In this document: in pieces, positions 1 through 9,047 of the stretch
How positions within the stretch are numbered: the stretch's first letter is position 1
How the letters are laid out: every line of letters starts with the position of its first letter
Source: Prevotella sp.
GTDB taxonomy: Bacteria > Bacteroidota > Bacteroidia > Bacteroidales > Bacteroidaceae
Length of the DNA stretch: 64,000 nucleotides
Direction of reading: 5' to 3'
Assembly (NCBI GenBank): GCA_016291595.1
Contig: JAEEXN010000002.1
Coordinates: 1-64,000, forward strand
Notes under the pieces: generated by a model
Database searches by the model: none
Told to the model about the DNA's origin: nothing
The model's input: only the letters and a program-made list of their open reading frames with translations
Position numbers and translations under genes: made by a program

Positions 1-54
1 AGAAAAGAGATGAATGGAACAGGAATTCCACCGAAGAAAATACTTACAGTTTGA
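1..54 (+). CDS. C-terminal end of an unidentified protein (partial)
   Basis: Frame 1 is open from the window edge to a TGA at 52-54 and encodes 17 residues ending GIPPKKILTV. A hairpin with a T-rich tail starts 18 bases later, which fits the end of a real plus-strand gene. Too little is present to name a family. A chance open frame remains possible. Confidence 0.35.
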   Translation, partial: RKEMNGTGIPPKKILTV

Positions 55-72
55 AACAACACTATAAGAAAA

Positions 73-120
73 AGCCACTTCGCCCCTCTGAGAAGTGCAC
101 AAAAGTGGCTCTTTTCTTGT
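73..120 (+). terminator. Intrinsic terminator, possibly bidirectional
   Basis: AGCCACTT (73-80) pairs with AAGTGGCT (103-110) and is followed by a T-rich run (111-120). A run of A precedes the stem, so it could also act on minus-strand transcripts leaving the TlpA-like gene. The loop is long at 22 bases. Confidence 0.55.
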
Positions 121-251
121 TCTTTTAGCAGGGCTAACTTACAATTTGGAAGCTATCATTTTTAGATAAACTTTCTAACACAGTCACATACTTTTAAAAG
201 CCCCCTATTCTTTAAAAATGGGTATGTATGATCCAATGTTATGCTGCAAGT

Positions 252-1340
252 TTACTCTCCGAATATTTCCTGCAAACGAGCATGCAGCATCTTACTGCGA
301 AGGGCGCGGCCGATAATCTTACCTTGCGGATCAATGAGGATATTGTCGGGGATCGCATCAATCTTATATACCGGAGCGGCGGCACACTCAAAACCTTTCA
401 AATCAGACAGCTGCATCCACGGCATTTTGATTTGCTCGATAGCTTTTACCCATGCTTCCTTCTTCTGGTCAAACGAAATACCAACTACCTCGAGACCTTT
501 GGCATGGTACTTGTTGTACGCCTCAAGCACGTTGGGCATTTCTGCCCGGCAAGGGCCGCACCACGATGCCCAGAAATCTACGAGCACCCATTTCCCTTCA
601 CCTACAAACTCGCTGATTTTGTGCATCTTACCGTCCGGATCTGCCATTTCCAAGTCGGTAAACTGCTGGCCTATAAAAGCAGTTTTCGTGTTGTCCTTCG
701 GCTGAAGCATTTCAGCCACCTCGTCTCTTGCCTTTTTCAGATAGGGATGGTTGGAGTATACCAGTTGATCTTTCACCAACTTGTCGTAAACGTCTACTCC
801 ATTATCGTAGAAATACAATTGCGAGAAAGCCAAAGGAATCAGCGAACTACTCTCTTCCTTAAAAATCTTGTTCGCATAAGTAACCTGTCCGTCAATCATC
901 TTGTTCACCTCATTCATGATTTCTTCCTCATGGGCCAACAATTCCTCCCGGCTCATCGAGGCAACCTTAGCTCCGAAAGCCCTTCTTGGAAGATCCTGCT
1001 CAACCTCGTATTTTGTCAGACGCTCATTCAGTGGAGAACCTTTCAGCGTACTGTCGTTGACATTGACTTTAACAGGCGATCCATCGTTGAAGAAATCTAT
1101 CACCCACTCCCGATTCTCTGCCTTAACGGCCATTAAGGCATCTTTCTCGGCTTTTCCTCGGAACGAGAACTTGCCTTTTGCAACGACGACGCTGTCGATA
1201 TTCTTCTCGGTCAGTTTGTCAATCAGATAGATTTTCATACCATTGCCCGAGTATGTGCCTTTGACAGAATACTTTACTTGCTGTGCCACAGATGGCATTG
1301 ATGCAGCCAGAAACGCTGCTAACATTAATAAACACCTCAT
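252..1340 (-). CDS. TlpA-family thioredoxin-like protein with N-terminal DUF4369-type domain
   Basis: A 362-residue exported disulfide oxidoreductase. Residues 1-19 form a signal peptide ending SVAQ. The next 200 or so residues look like the beta-rich DUF4369 domain common in Bacteroidota TlpA proteins (moderate certainty). The C-terminal thioredoxin fold carries WCGPC at 260-264 and a likely cis-proline in the segment IDAIPDN. Members of this family reduce or relay electrons to periplasmic thiol proteins; the partner is not evident here. It lies 116 bases downstream of pyrD on the same strand but is probably a separate unit. The start ATG at 1340 places the signal peptide correctly. Confidence 0.88.
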   Translation of the reverse strand: MRCLLMLAAFLAASMPSVAQQVKYSVKGTYSGNGMKIYLIDKLTEKNIDSVVVAKGKFSFRGKAEKDALMAVKAENREWVIDFFNDGSPVKVNVNDSTLKGSPLNERLTKYEVEQDLPRRAFGAKVASMSREELLAHEEEIMNEVNKMIDGQVTYANKIFKEESSSLIPLAFSQLYFYDNGVDVYDKLVKDQLVYSNHPYLKKARDEVAEMLQPKDNTKTAFIGQQFTDLEMADPDGKMHKISEFVGEGKWVLVDFWASWCGPCRAEMPNVLEAYNKYHAKGLEVVGISFDQKKEAWVKAIEQIKMPWMQLSDLKGFECAAAPVYKIDAIPDNILIDPQGKIIGRALRSKMLHARLQEIFGE

Positions 1341-1456
1341 ATGCTATTGTATTATAAGATATCGTACCTGCGCAAACAGGTAACCTGCTTAGCGCTTTTT
1401 CGCTTATGTATTTGAAAAGTCTCTTAACATCGAAGAACTCTCTCGTCAACAAACAG

Positions 1457-2368
1457 TTACGCGTCAAGCGTACCAATAATCTCCTGAACGGAATGGCAGC
1501 CATGACGGTCGAGCCAGTCGTCTATGCCGTCGCGCACCTTAATAGTTACGGCCGGATCAAGGAAATTAGCTGTACCTATCTCCACAGCCGTGGCACCAGC
1601 CATGAGGAACTCAATGGCATCGGTAGCCGTGCAAATGCCGCCGAGTCCCACCACAGGAATCTTCACAGCCTTGGCCACCTGCCACACCATGCGCAGGGCA
1701 ACTGGCTTCACCGCCGGACCACTCAGGCCGCCTGTACCAATGCTCAACAGCGACTTGCGCTTTTCGATGTCAATAGCCATTCCCATGAGCGTATTGATGA
1801 GCGAAACGCTGTCGGCCCCCTCGGCCTCCACAGCCCGAGCTATATCAGCAATATTTGTCACGTTGGGCGATAGTTTCACAATCATTGTCTTATGATAACG
1901 CTTGCGAACCGCACTTACTACACTGGCAGCGCCCTCACAGGTTACGCCAAAGGCCATACCACCCTGCTTTACATTCGGGCACGAGATGTTGAGTTCAATA
2001 GCAGGAATGTGCTCCAGCGCGTCAATACGGGCTGCACACTCGGCGTAATCGTCGGGCGAAGAGCCACTCACATTGACAATCACATTGGTCGCTATTCCTT
2101 GAATCTGCGGATAAATATGCTCGCAGAAATAATCGACACCTTTGTTCTGCAGCCCCACACAGTTGAGCATACCCGCAGATGTCTCCGCCATGCGTGGATA
2201 GTTGTTACCTTGGCGAGGATGAAGGGTAGTACCTTTCACGATGATGCCACCAATCTGGTCCAGCGGAACAAAATCAGCAAACTCCAATCCATAACCGAAA
2301 GTGCCCGAAGCGGTCATTACTGGATTCTTCAACTCCAGGTCATTTATTTTAACATTTAGAATTGCCAT
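1457..2368 (-). CDS. pyrD: Dihydroorotate dehydrogenase 1B, catalytic subunit
   Basis: Oxidises dihydroorotate to orotate in de novo pyrimidine synthesis, passing electrons through FMN to the PyrK subunit. The 303-residue length matches the family. The motif [11 protein letters not shown] places the active-site base at Cys130, the position known in class 1B enzymes (class 2 uses Ser). The FMN-binding GLGGI and GTANF segments are present near the C terminus. Its start overlaps the end of pyrK by 13 bases, so the two subunits are translated from one message in the order pyrK-pyrD. NAD-linked chemistry is expected because PyrK is present. Confidence 0.96.
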   Translation of the reverse strand: MAILNVKINDLELKNPVMTASGTFGYGLEFADFVPLDQIGGIIVKGTTLHPRQGNNYPRMAETSAGMLNCVGLQNKGVDYFCEHIYPQIQGIATNVIVNVSGSSPDDYAECAARIDALEHIPAIELNISCPNVKQGGMAFGVTCEGAASVVSAVRKRYHKTMIVKLSPNVTNIADIARAVEAEGADSVSLINTLMGMAIDIEKRKSLLSIGTGGLSGPAVKPVALRMVWQVAKAVKIPVVGLGGICTATDAIEFLMAGATAVEIGTANFLDPAVTIKVRDGIDDWLDRHGCHSVQEIIGTLDA

Positions 2369-3132
2369 AATAACTTCTTAATATTTAACACTGGACCTTC
2401 AGTACATACACACACATTGCCTTCGGTCGTATTCTCCACACAACACAGACAGGCTCCCAAGCCACAGGCCATCTTGTTCTCCAACGATACCTCACAGTCA
2501 ATGTCGGCTTTCCGAGCATATCTTGCCACTGCCATCATCATAGGCTTAGGACCACAAGTGGAAATCTGGTCGAAATGCTCTTGCTGAAGGATTGAATGGT
2601 TGGTGACAAAGCCTTTCTCACCGGCAGAACCGTCCTCAGTGGTCACGTATACGCGCCCGTACTTCTTAAATTCATCCAGCAGAAGCAGATCCTTGGCCGA
2701 ACGGGCACCCAATAGGAATGTTGGCTCAGCACCCATCTGAGAGATTCGCTTACCGAAATAAAGCAAGGGAGCCACGCCCACGCCGCCACCAACCAAAAGG
2801 ATTCTCTGGCTATTGCTCACAGGCATTGTGAATGTATTTCCAAGTGGCAGCACACAGTTCAGCTTGTCACCTTTGCACAACCGAGCCAGCCGGCGTGTGC
2901 CGGCGCCAATTGCAGCCACTAACAGCCACAGTTCGTTGGTCGACTCATCGACAAAATTAATGGAAATGGGACGTCGCAGGAAAGTAGTGGGAGAATTATC
3001 GACACGTACTTCCACAAACTGTCCAGGCATCATTGCAGGCAGAGGCTCATCCTGTGTCAGCTTAATCAAGACATATTTCTCATGAATAGCCTCAACCGAC
3101 GAGACTGTTAGATCTAGAATATGTTTCTTCAT
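2356..3132 (-). CDS. pyrK: Dihydroorotate dehydrogenase 1B, electron transfer subunit
   Basis: Ferredoxin-reductase-like partner of PyrD that moves electrons from the FMN subunit to NAD through FAD and a 2Fe-2S cluster. The FAD-binding segment is FLRRPISI, the pyridine-nucleotide segment is [11 protein letters not shown], and the cluster ligands lie in CGLGACLCC followed by CVC near the C terminus. I place the start at the ATG at 3132 (258 residues, MKKHILDL). An in-frame ATG at 3183 would add 17 residues with no family counterpart. The gene overlaps pyrD by 13 bases. Confidence 0.94.
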   Translation of the reverse strand: MKKHILDLTVSSVEAIHEKYVLIKLTQDEPLPAMMPGQFVEVRVDNSPTTFLRRPISINFVDESTNELWLLVAAIGAGTRRLARLCKGDKLNCVLPLGNTFTMPVSNSQRILLVGGGVGVAPLLYFGKRISQMGAEPTFLLGARSAKDLLLLDEFKKYGRVYVTTEDGSAGEKGFVTNHSILQQEHFDQISTCGPKPMMMAVARYARKADIDCEVSLENKMACGLGACLCCVENTTEGNVCVCTEGPVLNIKKLLWQF

Positions 3133-3225
3133 CGATTCGAGTTTATGGGTTCTTTTCACATTATGTAACTTTCTGGATTTCATGAGCAGTACTCACAAAA
3201 TACCGTGAAGCTTTTAATCACGATG

Positions 3226-3233
3226 CAAATTTA
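3226..3233 (-). promoter_or_regulatory. Probable -7 element for pyrK-pyrD
   Basis: The minus strand reads TAAATTTG, matching the Bacteroidota -7 consensus TAnnTTTG, about 94 bases before the pyrK start. No clear TTTG lies 19-20 bases further upstream, so this is a partial match. Confidence 0.45.
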
Positions 3234-3376
3234 CATAAAAATCATGATTTATGTGCCAGTACGATAAAAGAAATTATGTTTTCCTCAGGGCAAATAAATA
3301 AAACAAACACGAATATACTTCATTAAACCAACCGTAATTCACAAATGACGGAATGCAGAAAAACAAATTTCAATGG

Positions 3377-3838
3377 CTATTTCTTTGGAACGAAAGTCTC
3401 CCAAGTCTGGTCATCATAAAATATGCGAATCTCGGTGATTTGCCTGCATATTTTGTCAAAATATTTCGCATCCAAATTTAGATAATTATTGGGTGTATTA
3501 ATTACACGATGCTGATTTTGTATAGGTTGGTTGGACTGAAGTAGGGGGGTACTAGATGCCGAAAAATCGAGTGCTGGTTCAACAGTCTCAGACTGAGGAG
3601 CTTGGTCGGCATCATCCTGACGGTCATTAAACATCCGTCCTACACCAAAGAGCAGCCAATCGGTATTTACCGAAGGCATCTTGTCCTTTATGTCGTAGAC
3701 TATCTTTAGGGTGGGCTGGGTCTTCCCATTGAAGATGTTACTCAACGTTGATTGCGACATACCCGTAAGCTGTCCGAACACTTGTCTGTTCATGTGCTGG
3801 GTCTTCATCAGAAGCTCGATTCTATCCTTAAATTCCAT
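3377..3838 (-). CDS. Small helix-turn-helix (XRE-type) DNA-binding protein
   Basis: A 153-residue protein when started at the ATG at 3838 (MEFKDRIELL). The upstream in-frame ATG at 3868 would add ten atypical residues. Residues 1-65 form a Cro/CI-type HTH: the segment FGQLTGMSQSTLSNIFNGK has the usual recognition-helix pattern. The segment NTDWLLFGVG is typical of Bacteroidota XRE proteins. The remaining 85 residues are polar with no recognised domain. It sits alone, facing a 770-base AT-rich gap, so no target is evident; autoregulation is possible. Confidence 0.8.
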   Translation of the reverse strand: MEFKDRIELLMKTQHMNRQVFGQLTGMSQSTLSNIFNGKTQPTLKIVYDIKDKMPSVNTDWLLFGVGRMFNDRQDDADQAPQSETVEPALDFSASSTPLLQSNQPIQNQHRVINTPNNYLNLDAKYFDKICRQITEIRIFYDDQTWETFVPKK

Positions 3839-3885
3839 GCTTACCACAATTTTTAGGGCCAAAGCCACGTATTACTAAGATTTTA

Positions 3886-3916
3886 CAAAGGTAAAACAAA
3901 AAATTAAAATATGCAA
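3886..3916 (-). promoter_or_regulatory. Promoter of the XRE-type gene
   Basis: On the minus strand GTTG (its TTG at 3914-3916) is followed after 20 bases by TACCTTTG (3886-3893), a good match to TTTG-N19/20-TAnnTTTG. It lies 48 bases before the chosen start at 3838. Confidence 0.6.
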
Positions 3917-4611
3917 CACAATAAAGAGAAATTTTATGATTTAAATGTTTATATTTAATAATTCAAAAGCATGAATGCGAAACGTAGATTTTATGTATTT
4001 GCATTTTATTTTTATAAAACAAAAACATTGGTATAAATATGCTACAAAGTATATTTTGAACAACAAAGAGGAAACTAACTGGGTATTATTTAGTTATTTA
4101 CAAATAACAAACAGATAATGATGAAGCATATGCAATGTTTCTTGAAAAAGTATCATAAGTTTCTTATGAAAACTATATTATTTAATAATAACTAATTGGG
4201 TTTTAGATACTTACACAACTGTAACTAAAAGTGTATATTTATTTAGCATAAACTTCCAAAATTAGTTTTCAATTATTTAAATATAAATTTTATATAACTA
4301 AATTCCGCTCGTCTCTATATAAAACATCTTTACTCTTTTTGATAATAGCCGTCAATTTTATTAATATAAATCATGGGATTTAATATTGTGAACATTAATA
4401 AATGTGAACGATAAAATCAGGAGCAAGCGGAACAACGAAAAATCAGCATATTTCGAATCTTTCCAAGCGAGGGTTAAGTAGCTCAAAAATACGCGAGTTT
4501 TGAGCGGTCTGAAAACACGGAAACAGCTTTATATACGGACTTTTCTGCAAAAATAAGCCCTTATAAAAAAGATGAATTCTAGAAAAAAACAAGTCGAAAA
4601 AAGGCATTTTT
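3917..4611. other. AT-rich gene-free region with one stem-loop
   Basis: About 695 bases with no credible open frame. Base composition is strongly AT-rich. The only structure I find is GCTCAAAA (4481-4488) pairing with TTTTGAGC (4498-4505) around a 9-base loop; no T-run follows, so it is not a classical terminator. The region separates the 3' end of holA from the XRE gene. Confidence 0.5.
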
Positions 4612-5637
4612 TTAATGCAGAATGAAGAAAATGAGCTCTTTCATAAGCTCTCCTGCACCAGTATTTGGGTTATCCAGGCCCTTACTTTTAGCATCGATCT
4701 CTCTCATTTTCGAAATTATCTGCATCACTTTCACTCCAGAATAGTTTCTCATTCCTGCGATATAATCCTTCACTCCCCAATTTGATCGCAAATCTAAGAA
4801 TTTTGCAAGCTCATTTTCGTTGCCTCTATTCGGTGCATAATATGCGATCATCAAATTTTGGAAGTAATTAAAGAGCAACGGGAGAAGAGCATAGATAGAA
4901 CCGGTCTTTGGATTATTGTCAAAATATTTTATTATCTGATTTGCTTTGAAAACATCGCGGTTAATAATAGCATTTCTGAGTTCATAAGCATTAAAATCCT
5001 TACTCACTCCTATCTGCTCTTCCACCACCTCAGGTGTAACGCGCTTATCGTTTTCTGTAAGTGACAGCAGCACCTTATCCAACTCACTTGTAAGTCTGCT
5101 CAAGTCAGAACCGATATGGTCAGCTATCATTTGAGCTGATTTATTATCAATCGTCGCACCTCTCATTTTAAGATAGCTGTCAATAAAGGCAGGCAGCTCA
5201 TAATCACGCTTCTTTTTACTCTCGAACACAACACCTACGATTTCAGCCTTCGAAATGAGTTTTTTCCGCCTGTCAATGGAGCCGTTTTTATAGCAAATTA
5301 CTAGAATTGTCGATTTCACAGGTTTTTCGACATACTTTTCTAAAGCATCCCAATTACGTATATTCTGCGCTTCCTTCACGATGATAACCTGAAACTCTGC
5401 CATCATCGGATAACGCCGTGCCATATCAGCCAACTGGGCTGCATTCGTATCAGAGCCAAAGACTACCGTCTGATTGAAGTCACATTCTTCCGGACTCAGC
5501 ACATGACCTGCTATATAGTCAGAAATCTGGTCTATAAAGTATGCCTCCTCACCCATCAATATATATATAGGTGAGAATTGACGCGCTTTCAGATCACGCA
5601 TGATACTGTCGAAAGTGACGGTTTTCTTTTCAGCCAT
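4612..5637 (-). CDS. holA: DNA polymerase III subunit delta
   Basis: The clamp-loader delta subunit, which opens the beta sliding clamp. The 341-residue product (ATG at 5637, MAEKKTVTFD) has the expected length and the N-terminal segment YILMGEEAYFIDQ. The helical middle and C-terminal collar domain follow in the normal order. An upstream ATG at 5664 would add nine residues with no homology expectation. It is divergent from the HsdR-type gene at 5758, with about 120 bases between starts. Confidence 0.9.
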   Translation of the reverse strand: MAEKKTVTFDSIMRDLKARQFSPIYILMGEEAYFIDQISDYIAGHVLSPEECDFNQTVVFGSDTNAAQLADMARRYPMMAEFQVIIVKEAQNIRNWDALEKYVEKPVKSTILVICYKNGSIDRRKKLISKAEIVGVVFESKKKRDYELPAFIDSYLKMRGATIDNKSAQMIADHIGSDLSRLTSELDKVLLSLTENDKRVTPEVVEEQIGVSKDFNAYELRNAIINRDVFKANQIIKYFDNNPKTGSIYALLPLLFNYFQNLMIAYYAPNRGNENELAKFLDLRSNWGVKDYIAGMRNYSGVKVMQIISKMREIDAKSKGLDNPNTGAGELMKELIFFILH

Positions 5638-5702
5638 GATTTTTAAATATGTGTCAACGAGCAAAAACTCTCAAAATACCAGAATAAAATGAATACTTTC
5701 AT

Positions 5703-5747
5703 TTTGTTCTCCCGGTAATTTGCATTATCTTTGCAATCTGATTGCAA
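5703..5747 (+). promoter_or_regulatory. Promoter plus inverted repeat before the HsdR-type gene
   Basis: TTTG (5703-5706), 19 bases, then TATCTTTG (5726-5733): a full Bacteroidota promoter. The -7 element runs into TTGCAAT-CTG-ATTGCAA (5731-5747), a perfect 7-bp inverted repeat at the expected start of transcription, which could be an operator. Because the promoter overlaps an in-frame ATG at 5731, the real start codon must be the later ATG at 5758. Confidence 0.7.
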
Positions 5748-5757
5748 AGATACAAAA

Positions 5758-6207
5758 ATGAATCGATTAAACCTACCTTCTTTCGAAATAAAACTTTCTG
5801 GCACGCCGGAAAGGCCGAAAATATTCGATGTCCTGCGACGTAAGTATGTTGCTCTGACACCGGAGGAATGGGTACGACAGCACTTTGTGCACTATCTGAT
5901 AGAGCACAAAGGTTATCCGCAGATGCTGATGGCCAATGAGGTGGAGTTCAAGGTAGGTGACAAACGGCTTCGTTGCGACAGTGTATTATATAATAATGTG
6001 TTGCAACCGCGAATGATTCTCGAATACAAAGCTCCTAACGTTACTCTCACCCAGCGTGTTTTCGACCAAATAAGCGTTTATAATCTCCTACTTCATGTGG
6101 ACTATCTGGTGGTGAGCAACGGAATACAGCACTATTGTTGCAAGATGGATTATGACCATCAAAAATATTTATTTCTTGGGGACATTCCTGATTATCAAAA
6201 TATTTAA
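5758..6207 (+). CDS. Stand-alone type I restriction HsdR N-terminal domain protein
   Basis: A 149-residue protein matching the HsdR_N_2 family: a single PD-(D/E)XK nuclease-fold domain without the helicase motor. Candidate catalytic residues are Asp74 (LRCDSVLY) and the EYK pair Glu89/Lys91 (ILEYKAP). No methylase or specificity subunit is nearby, so it is not a classical type I system. Stand-alone copies are common in Bacteroidota beside holA; the function is unknown. The start at 5758 is set by the promoter just upstream. Confidence 0.8.
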   Translation: MNRLNLPSFEIKLSGTPERPKIFDVLRRKYVALTPEEWVRQHFVHYLIEHKGYPQMLMANEVEFKVGDKRLRCDSVLYNNVLQPRMILEYKAPNVTLTQRVFDQISVYNLLLHVDYLVVSNGIQHYCCKMDYDHQKYLFLGDIPDYQNI

Positions 6208-6262
6208 CAAGTTTTGTTTGGCATATCATTTGCATATTAGCATATAAACAATCATTCTGATT

Positions 6263-7129
6263 ATGGCAATAGCAGGTAAACTGATAGGAGGTTTTTTAGG
6301 TTTTATTACTGGCGGACCACTTGGTGCTCTGGCAGGAGTGATTTTCGGTTCTCTGTTCGACTCAATGATAGATGTCGTAAACACGCCTGAATCGCGCCAA
6401 TGGGAAGACAATTACGAGCAAACTCATACCAATCGTCAGGATTCACGCTCAAGATACGAGCAATATAGGCGATTTCAAGAGTATCAGCAACGGCAATATG
6501 AGGGTCAGCGTAACTCATTTATCTTCTCCCTACTTGTCCTCGCCTCATATATTATCCGTGCAGATGGCAAGATCATGCACTCGGAGATGGAGTATGTGCG
6601 ACAGTTCCTGCGTACTAATTTTGGTGAGGCTGGAGCTGTTGAAGGAGAGCAGATTTTGCGAAAACTCTTCGAAGAACAGAAGCGTCAGAATGCACAGAAT
6701 CCCTATGCTTTTCAAAATACTATCCGACAGAGTTGCCAGCAAATGGCCCAAAACATGGACTATAGCCAACGCCTGCAACTTCTAAATTTCCTTGTACTCA
6801 TTGCTCAGGCCGACGGGAACGTGGCCACAGAAGAAATCAACGCACTGAAAGAGGTCGCTCAATATATGCAGATATCGCAGTCCGACCTTGATTCTATGCT
6901 GCATCTACGTAATGCATCCAAAGGCAACCTCGATGAAGCTTACAAAGTGTTGGGTATCAGCAAGAATGCTACTGACGAAGAGGTGAAGGCTGCCTACCGG
7001 AAAATGGCGCTAAAGCATCATCCTGACCGTGTAGCAACTCTCGGAGAAGATGTTAAAAAGGCCGCTGAGAAAAAATTCCAGGAAATAAATGAAGCCAAAG
7101 AGCGCATTTATAAGTCCCGGGGGCTATAG
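6263..7129 (+). CDS. DjlA-like co-chaperone: TerB domain plus C-terminal J domain
   Basis: A 288-residue protein. Residues 1-40 are glycine-rich and hydrophobic (GGFLGFITGGPLGALAG), as in membrane-associated DjlA proteins. Residues 90-205 match a TerB-type helical domain with paired acidic segments (ADGKIMHSEME and ADGNVATEEIN). Residues 220-288 are a DnaJ domain with the HPD motif at 253-255, which stimulates DnaK ATPase. Unlike E. coli DjlA, the membrane segment is Gly-rich rather than a simple helix. It starts 55 bases after the HsdR-type gene. Confidence 0.85.
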   Translation: MAIAGKLIGGFLGFITGGPLGALAGVIFGSLFDSMIDVVNTPESRQWEDNYEQTHTNRQDSRSRYEQYRRFQEYQQRQYEGQRNSFIFSLLVLASYIIRADGKIMHSEMEYVRQFLRTNFGEAGAVEGEQILRKLFEEQKRQNAQNPYAFQNTIRQSCQQMAQNMDYSQRLQLLNFLVLIAQADGNVATEEINALKEVAQYMQISQSDLDSMLHLRNASKGNLDEAYKVLGISKNATDEEVKAAYRKMALKHHPDRVATLGEDVKKAAEKKFQEINEAKERIYKSRGL

Positions 7130-7218
7130 TACGGGGAATGATTTAGAATGGGATTCATGCAACAGCAGACATCATATCTACTCCTGCAAACATAATATAA
7201 TGCAATAAAGAAATCGAC

Positions 7219-7950
7219 ATGAAAAAGATATATATTGATGCACATACTCACACTGTTGCCTCAGGGCATGCGTACAGCAGTCTACAAGAGATGGCCAGGG
7301 CTGCCGCAGATAAAGGCATTCAGTACTTAGGAATCACTGAGCACGGACCGAGCATTGAGGGAACTTGTCCCCTACTTTATTTCAAAAACATGTTTGTGGT
7401 GCCGCGCGAGATGTATGGTGTAAACATATTAATGGGCTGTGAGGTGAATATTCTCGATACATTTGGCAACCTCGACCTTAATGACGAGTACCTAGACAGA
7501 CTTGACATTGGAATTGCAGGCATTCATATTAAGTGTTGGAAAGGTGGTACAAAGGAAGAGAACACGCAAGGGGTAATAAACGTTATCAGAAATCCTAAAA
7601 TACACATCATCAGCCATCCAGGAGACGGCACTGCCGACCTCGACTTCGAGCAACTGGTGCTTGCTGCCAAGGAGTCGCACACGCTTTTGGAGATCAACAA
7701 TCACTCGCTTGCCCCCGAACGCAAAAAAAAGATAGCATGGGACAACAACCGCGAGATTTTACGTCTATGCAAGCAATATGAAACGCCACTGATTTTAGGC
7801 AGTGACGCACATATTTCCTTCCAAATTGCCGACTACAGCCGCATCACACCATTATTGGAGGAAACTGAGTTCCCAGATGAGCTGATAATGAACTACTGGC
7901 CAAACCGGTTTTTCAGCTATCTGTCGTTGCCGAAGAACAAACAAGTTTAG
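7219..7950 (+). CDS. PHP-domain phosphatase/hydrolase, YcdX type
   Basis: A 243-residue metal-dependent phosphoesterase of the PHP superfamily. The N-terminal DAHTHT (8-13), the ITEHG segment, a histidine in ISHPGDG and the C-terminal GSDAH motif supply the usual trinuclear metal site. The closest described group is the YcdX family of phosphatases. The substrate is not known. It starts 89 bases after the TerB-J protein and 20 bases before the next gene, so it may be in an operon with its downstream neighbour. Confidence 0.85.
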   Translation: MKKIYIDAHTHTVASGHAYSSLQEMARAAADKGIQYLGITEHGPSIEGTCPLLYFKNMFVVPREMYGVNILMGCEVNILDTFGNLDLNDEYLDRLDIGIAGIHIKCWKGGTKEENTQGVINVIRNPKIHIISHPGDGTADLDFEQLVLAAKESHTLLEINNHSLAPERKKKIAWDNNREILRLCKQYETPLILGSDAHISFQIADYSRITPLLEETEFPDELIMNYWPNRFFSYLSLPKNKQV

Positions 7951-7970
7951 CCTATAAATATGACAGCTAT

Positions 7971-8429
7971 ATGGACAAAAACTATTCCGACACTATAGAG
8001 AACCTACTCACAAGACCTTACTGCATCATCGACATTCTTCCATGTCAGGTGCCAGCAAACAAAGGAGGACAGTATTTCAAGGTGGAGCATTATTTCTCAA
8101 AACCTGCAAATAAGTCCTTTTTATGTCGGAAGTTCGTTCATTTAATGCTGAAATTAAACTGCTATTACGACTATCTTGTTTGCCAAAACAACAATGAAGA
8201 ATGTCTCAACAATCCAGATCCAGAGCTATTGGAAAATCGGATTACCAGTTGCATGTCAACACAGAATACTGAGATTCAGATGCTCTATGTCCTTATTCCT
8301 GAGACAAACTCCATGATTGTAATCAACCAAGATGACATCTATATGACGCTTTACAATCCTACACCCCACCTATTCCAGTTTATCCGGCAGTTGGCTGAAG
8401 CAGAAGGGCTGTTTGTGTGGGAGAAATAA
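7971..8429 (+). CDS. Hypothetical protein, no family recognised
   Basis: A 152-residue cytoplasmic-looking protein with no signal peptide or membrane helix. It contains seven cysteines (including CIIDILPCQ and YLVCQNNNEEC) without a clear metal-binding spacing. I do not recognise a family. It lies between a PHP hydrolase (20 bases) and vsr (54 bases) on the same strand. Codon use and composition look like the neighbours. Confidence 0.65.
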   Translation: MDKNYSDTIENLLTRPYCIIDILPCQVPANKGGQYFKVEHYFSKPANKSFLCRKFVHLMLKLNCYYDYLVCQNNNEECLNNPDPELLENRITSCMSTQNTEIQMLYVLIPETNSMIVINQDDIYMTLYNPTPHLFQFIRQLAEAEGLFVWEK

Positions 8430-8483
8430 AGCATCAAATAAGCGGCCATTCATATCTAAATTGCTCCATTTCAATAACAGCAC

Positions 8484-9047
8484 ATGGATACCCTCACTCC
8501 AAAACAACGGCATGCTAATATGGCTTCAATTCGTTCAAAAAACACGAAGCCGGAGATGGTTGTGCGCCGATGGCTTTGGAGCCGTGGGTTTCGCTACCGG
8601 CTCAACTCTCCCCGCCTGCCGGGTCATCCTGATTTAGTGCTGCGAAAATACCGCACTTGCGTCTTTGTAAACGGATGTTTTTGGCATGGACATCACACAG
8701 AAATTATTTACGATCAAGGCTTTACGGACAATGACGAGCATTTACCGCTGCTGAAAGACTCCGACTGTTTCCGGCTTCCCAAAACGAATCGGGCATTTTG
8801 GACAAGAAAGATACTAAGAAACATTGAACGCGACCGCCAGGAGCAGCACCAGTTGGCCCACATGGGATGGCATTGCATCACCGTATGGGAATGTGAACTC
8901 AAACCACAAAAACGTGAGCGTACACTTGCCTCATTGGAGTATACGCTCAACCACATATATCTGCAAGATCATCTTATCAACTATCCCACACTCGAAGAGG
9001 AAGAAAGCATCGGCAAGGCAGCTGAGTCAGAGCCTGTCAATCCATAA
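8484..9047 (+). CDS. vsr: Very short patch repair endonuclease
   Basis: Nicks DNA 5' of the T in T:G mismatches made by deamination of 5-methylcytosine. The 187-residue protein has the family's landmarks: Glu24 in NTKPE, Asp50 in PGHPDLVL, the FVNGCFWHGH block (61-70) with Trp67 and His68, and the FW..KI..N..RD helix. A 30-residue C-terminal tail is longer than in E. coli Vsr. Vsr normally pairs with a cytosine-5 methylase, but none is within this window. Its last 11 bases overlap the convergent GNAT gene. Confidence 0.93.
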   Translation: MDTLTPKQRHANMASIRSKNTKPEMVVRRWLWSRGFRYRLNSPRLPGHPDLVLRKYRTCVFVNGCFWHGHHTEIIYDQGFTDNDEHLPLLKDSDCFRLPKTNRAFWTRKILRNIERDRQEQHQLAHMGWHCITVWECELKPQKRERTLASLEYTLNHIYLQDHLINYPTLEEEESIGKAAESEPVNP

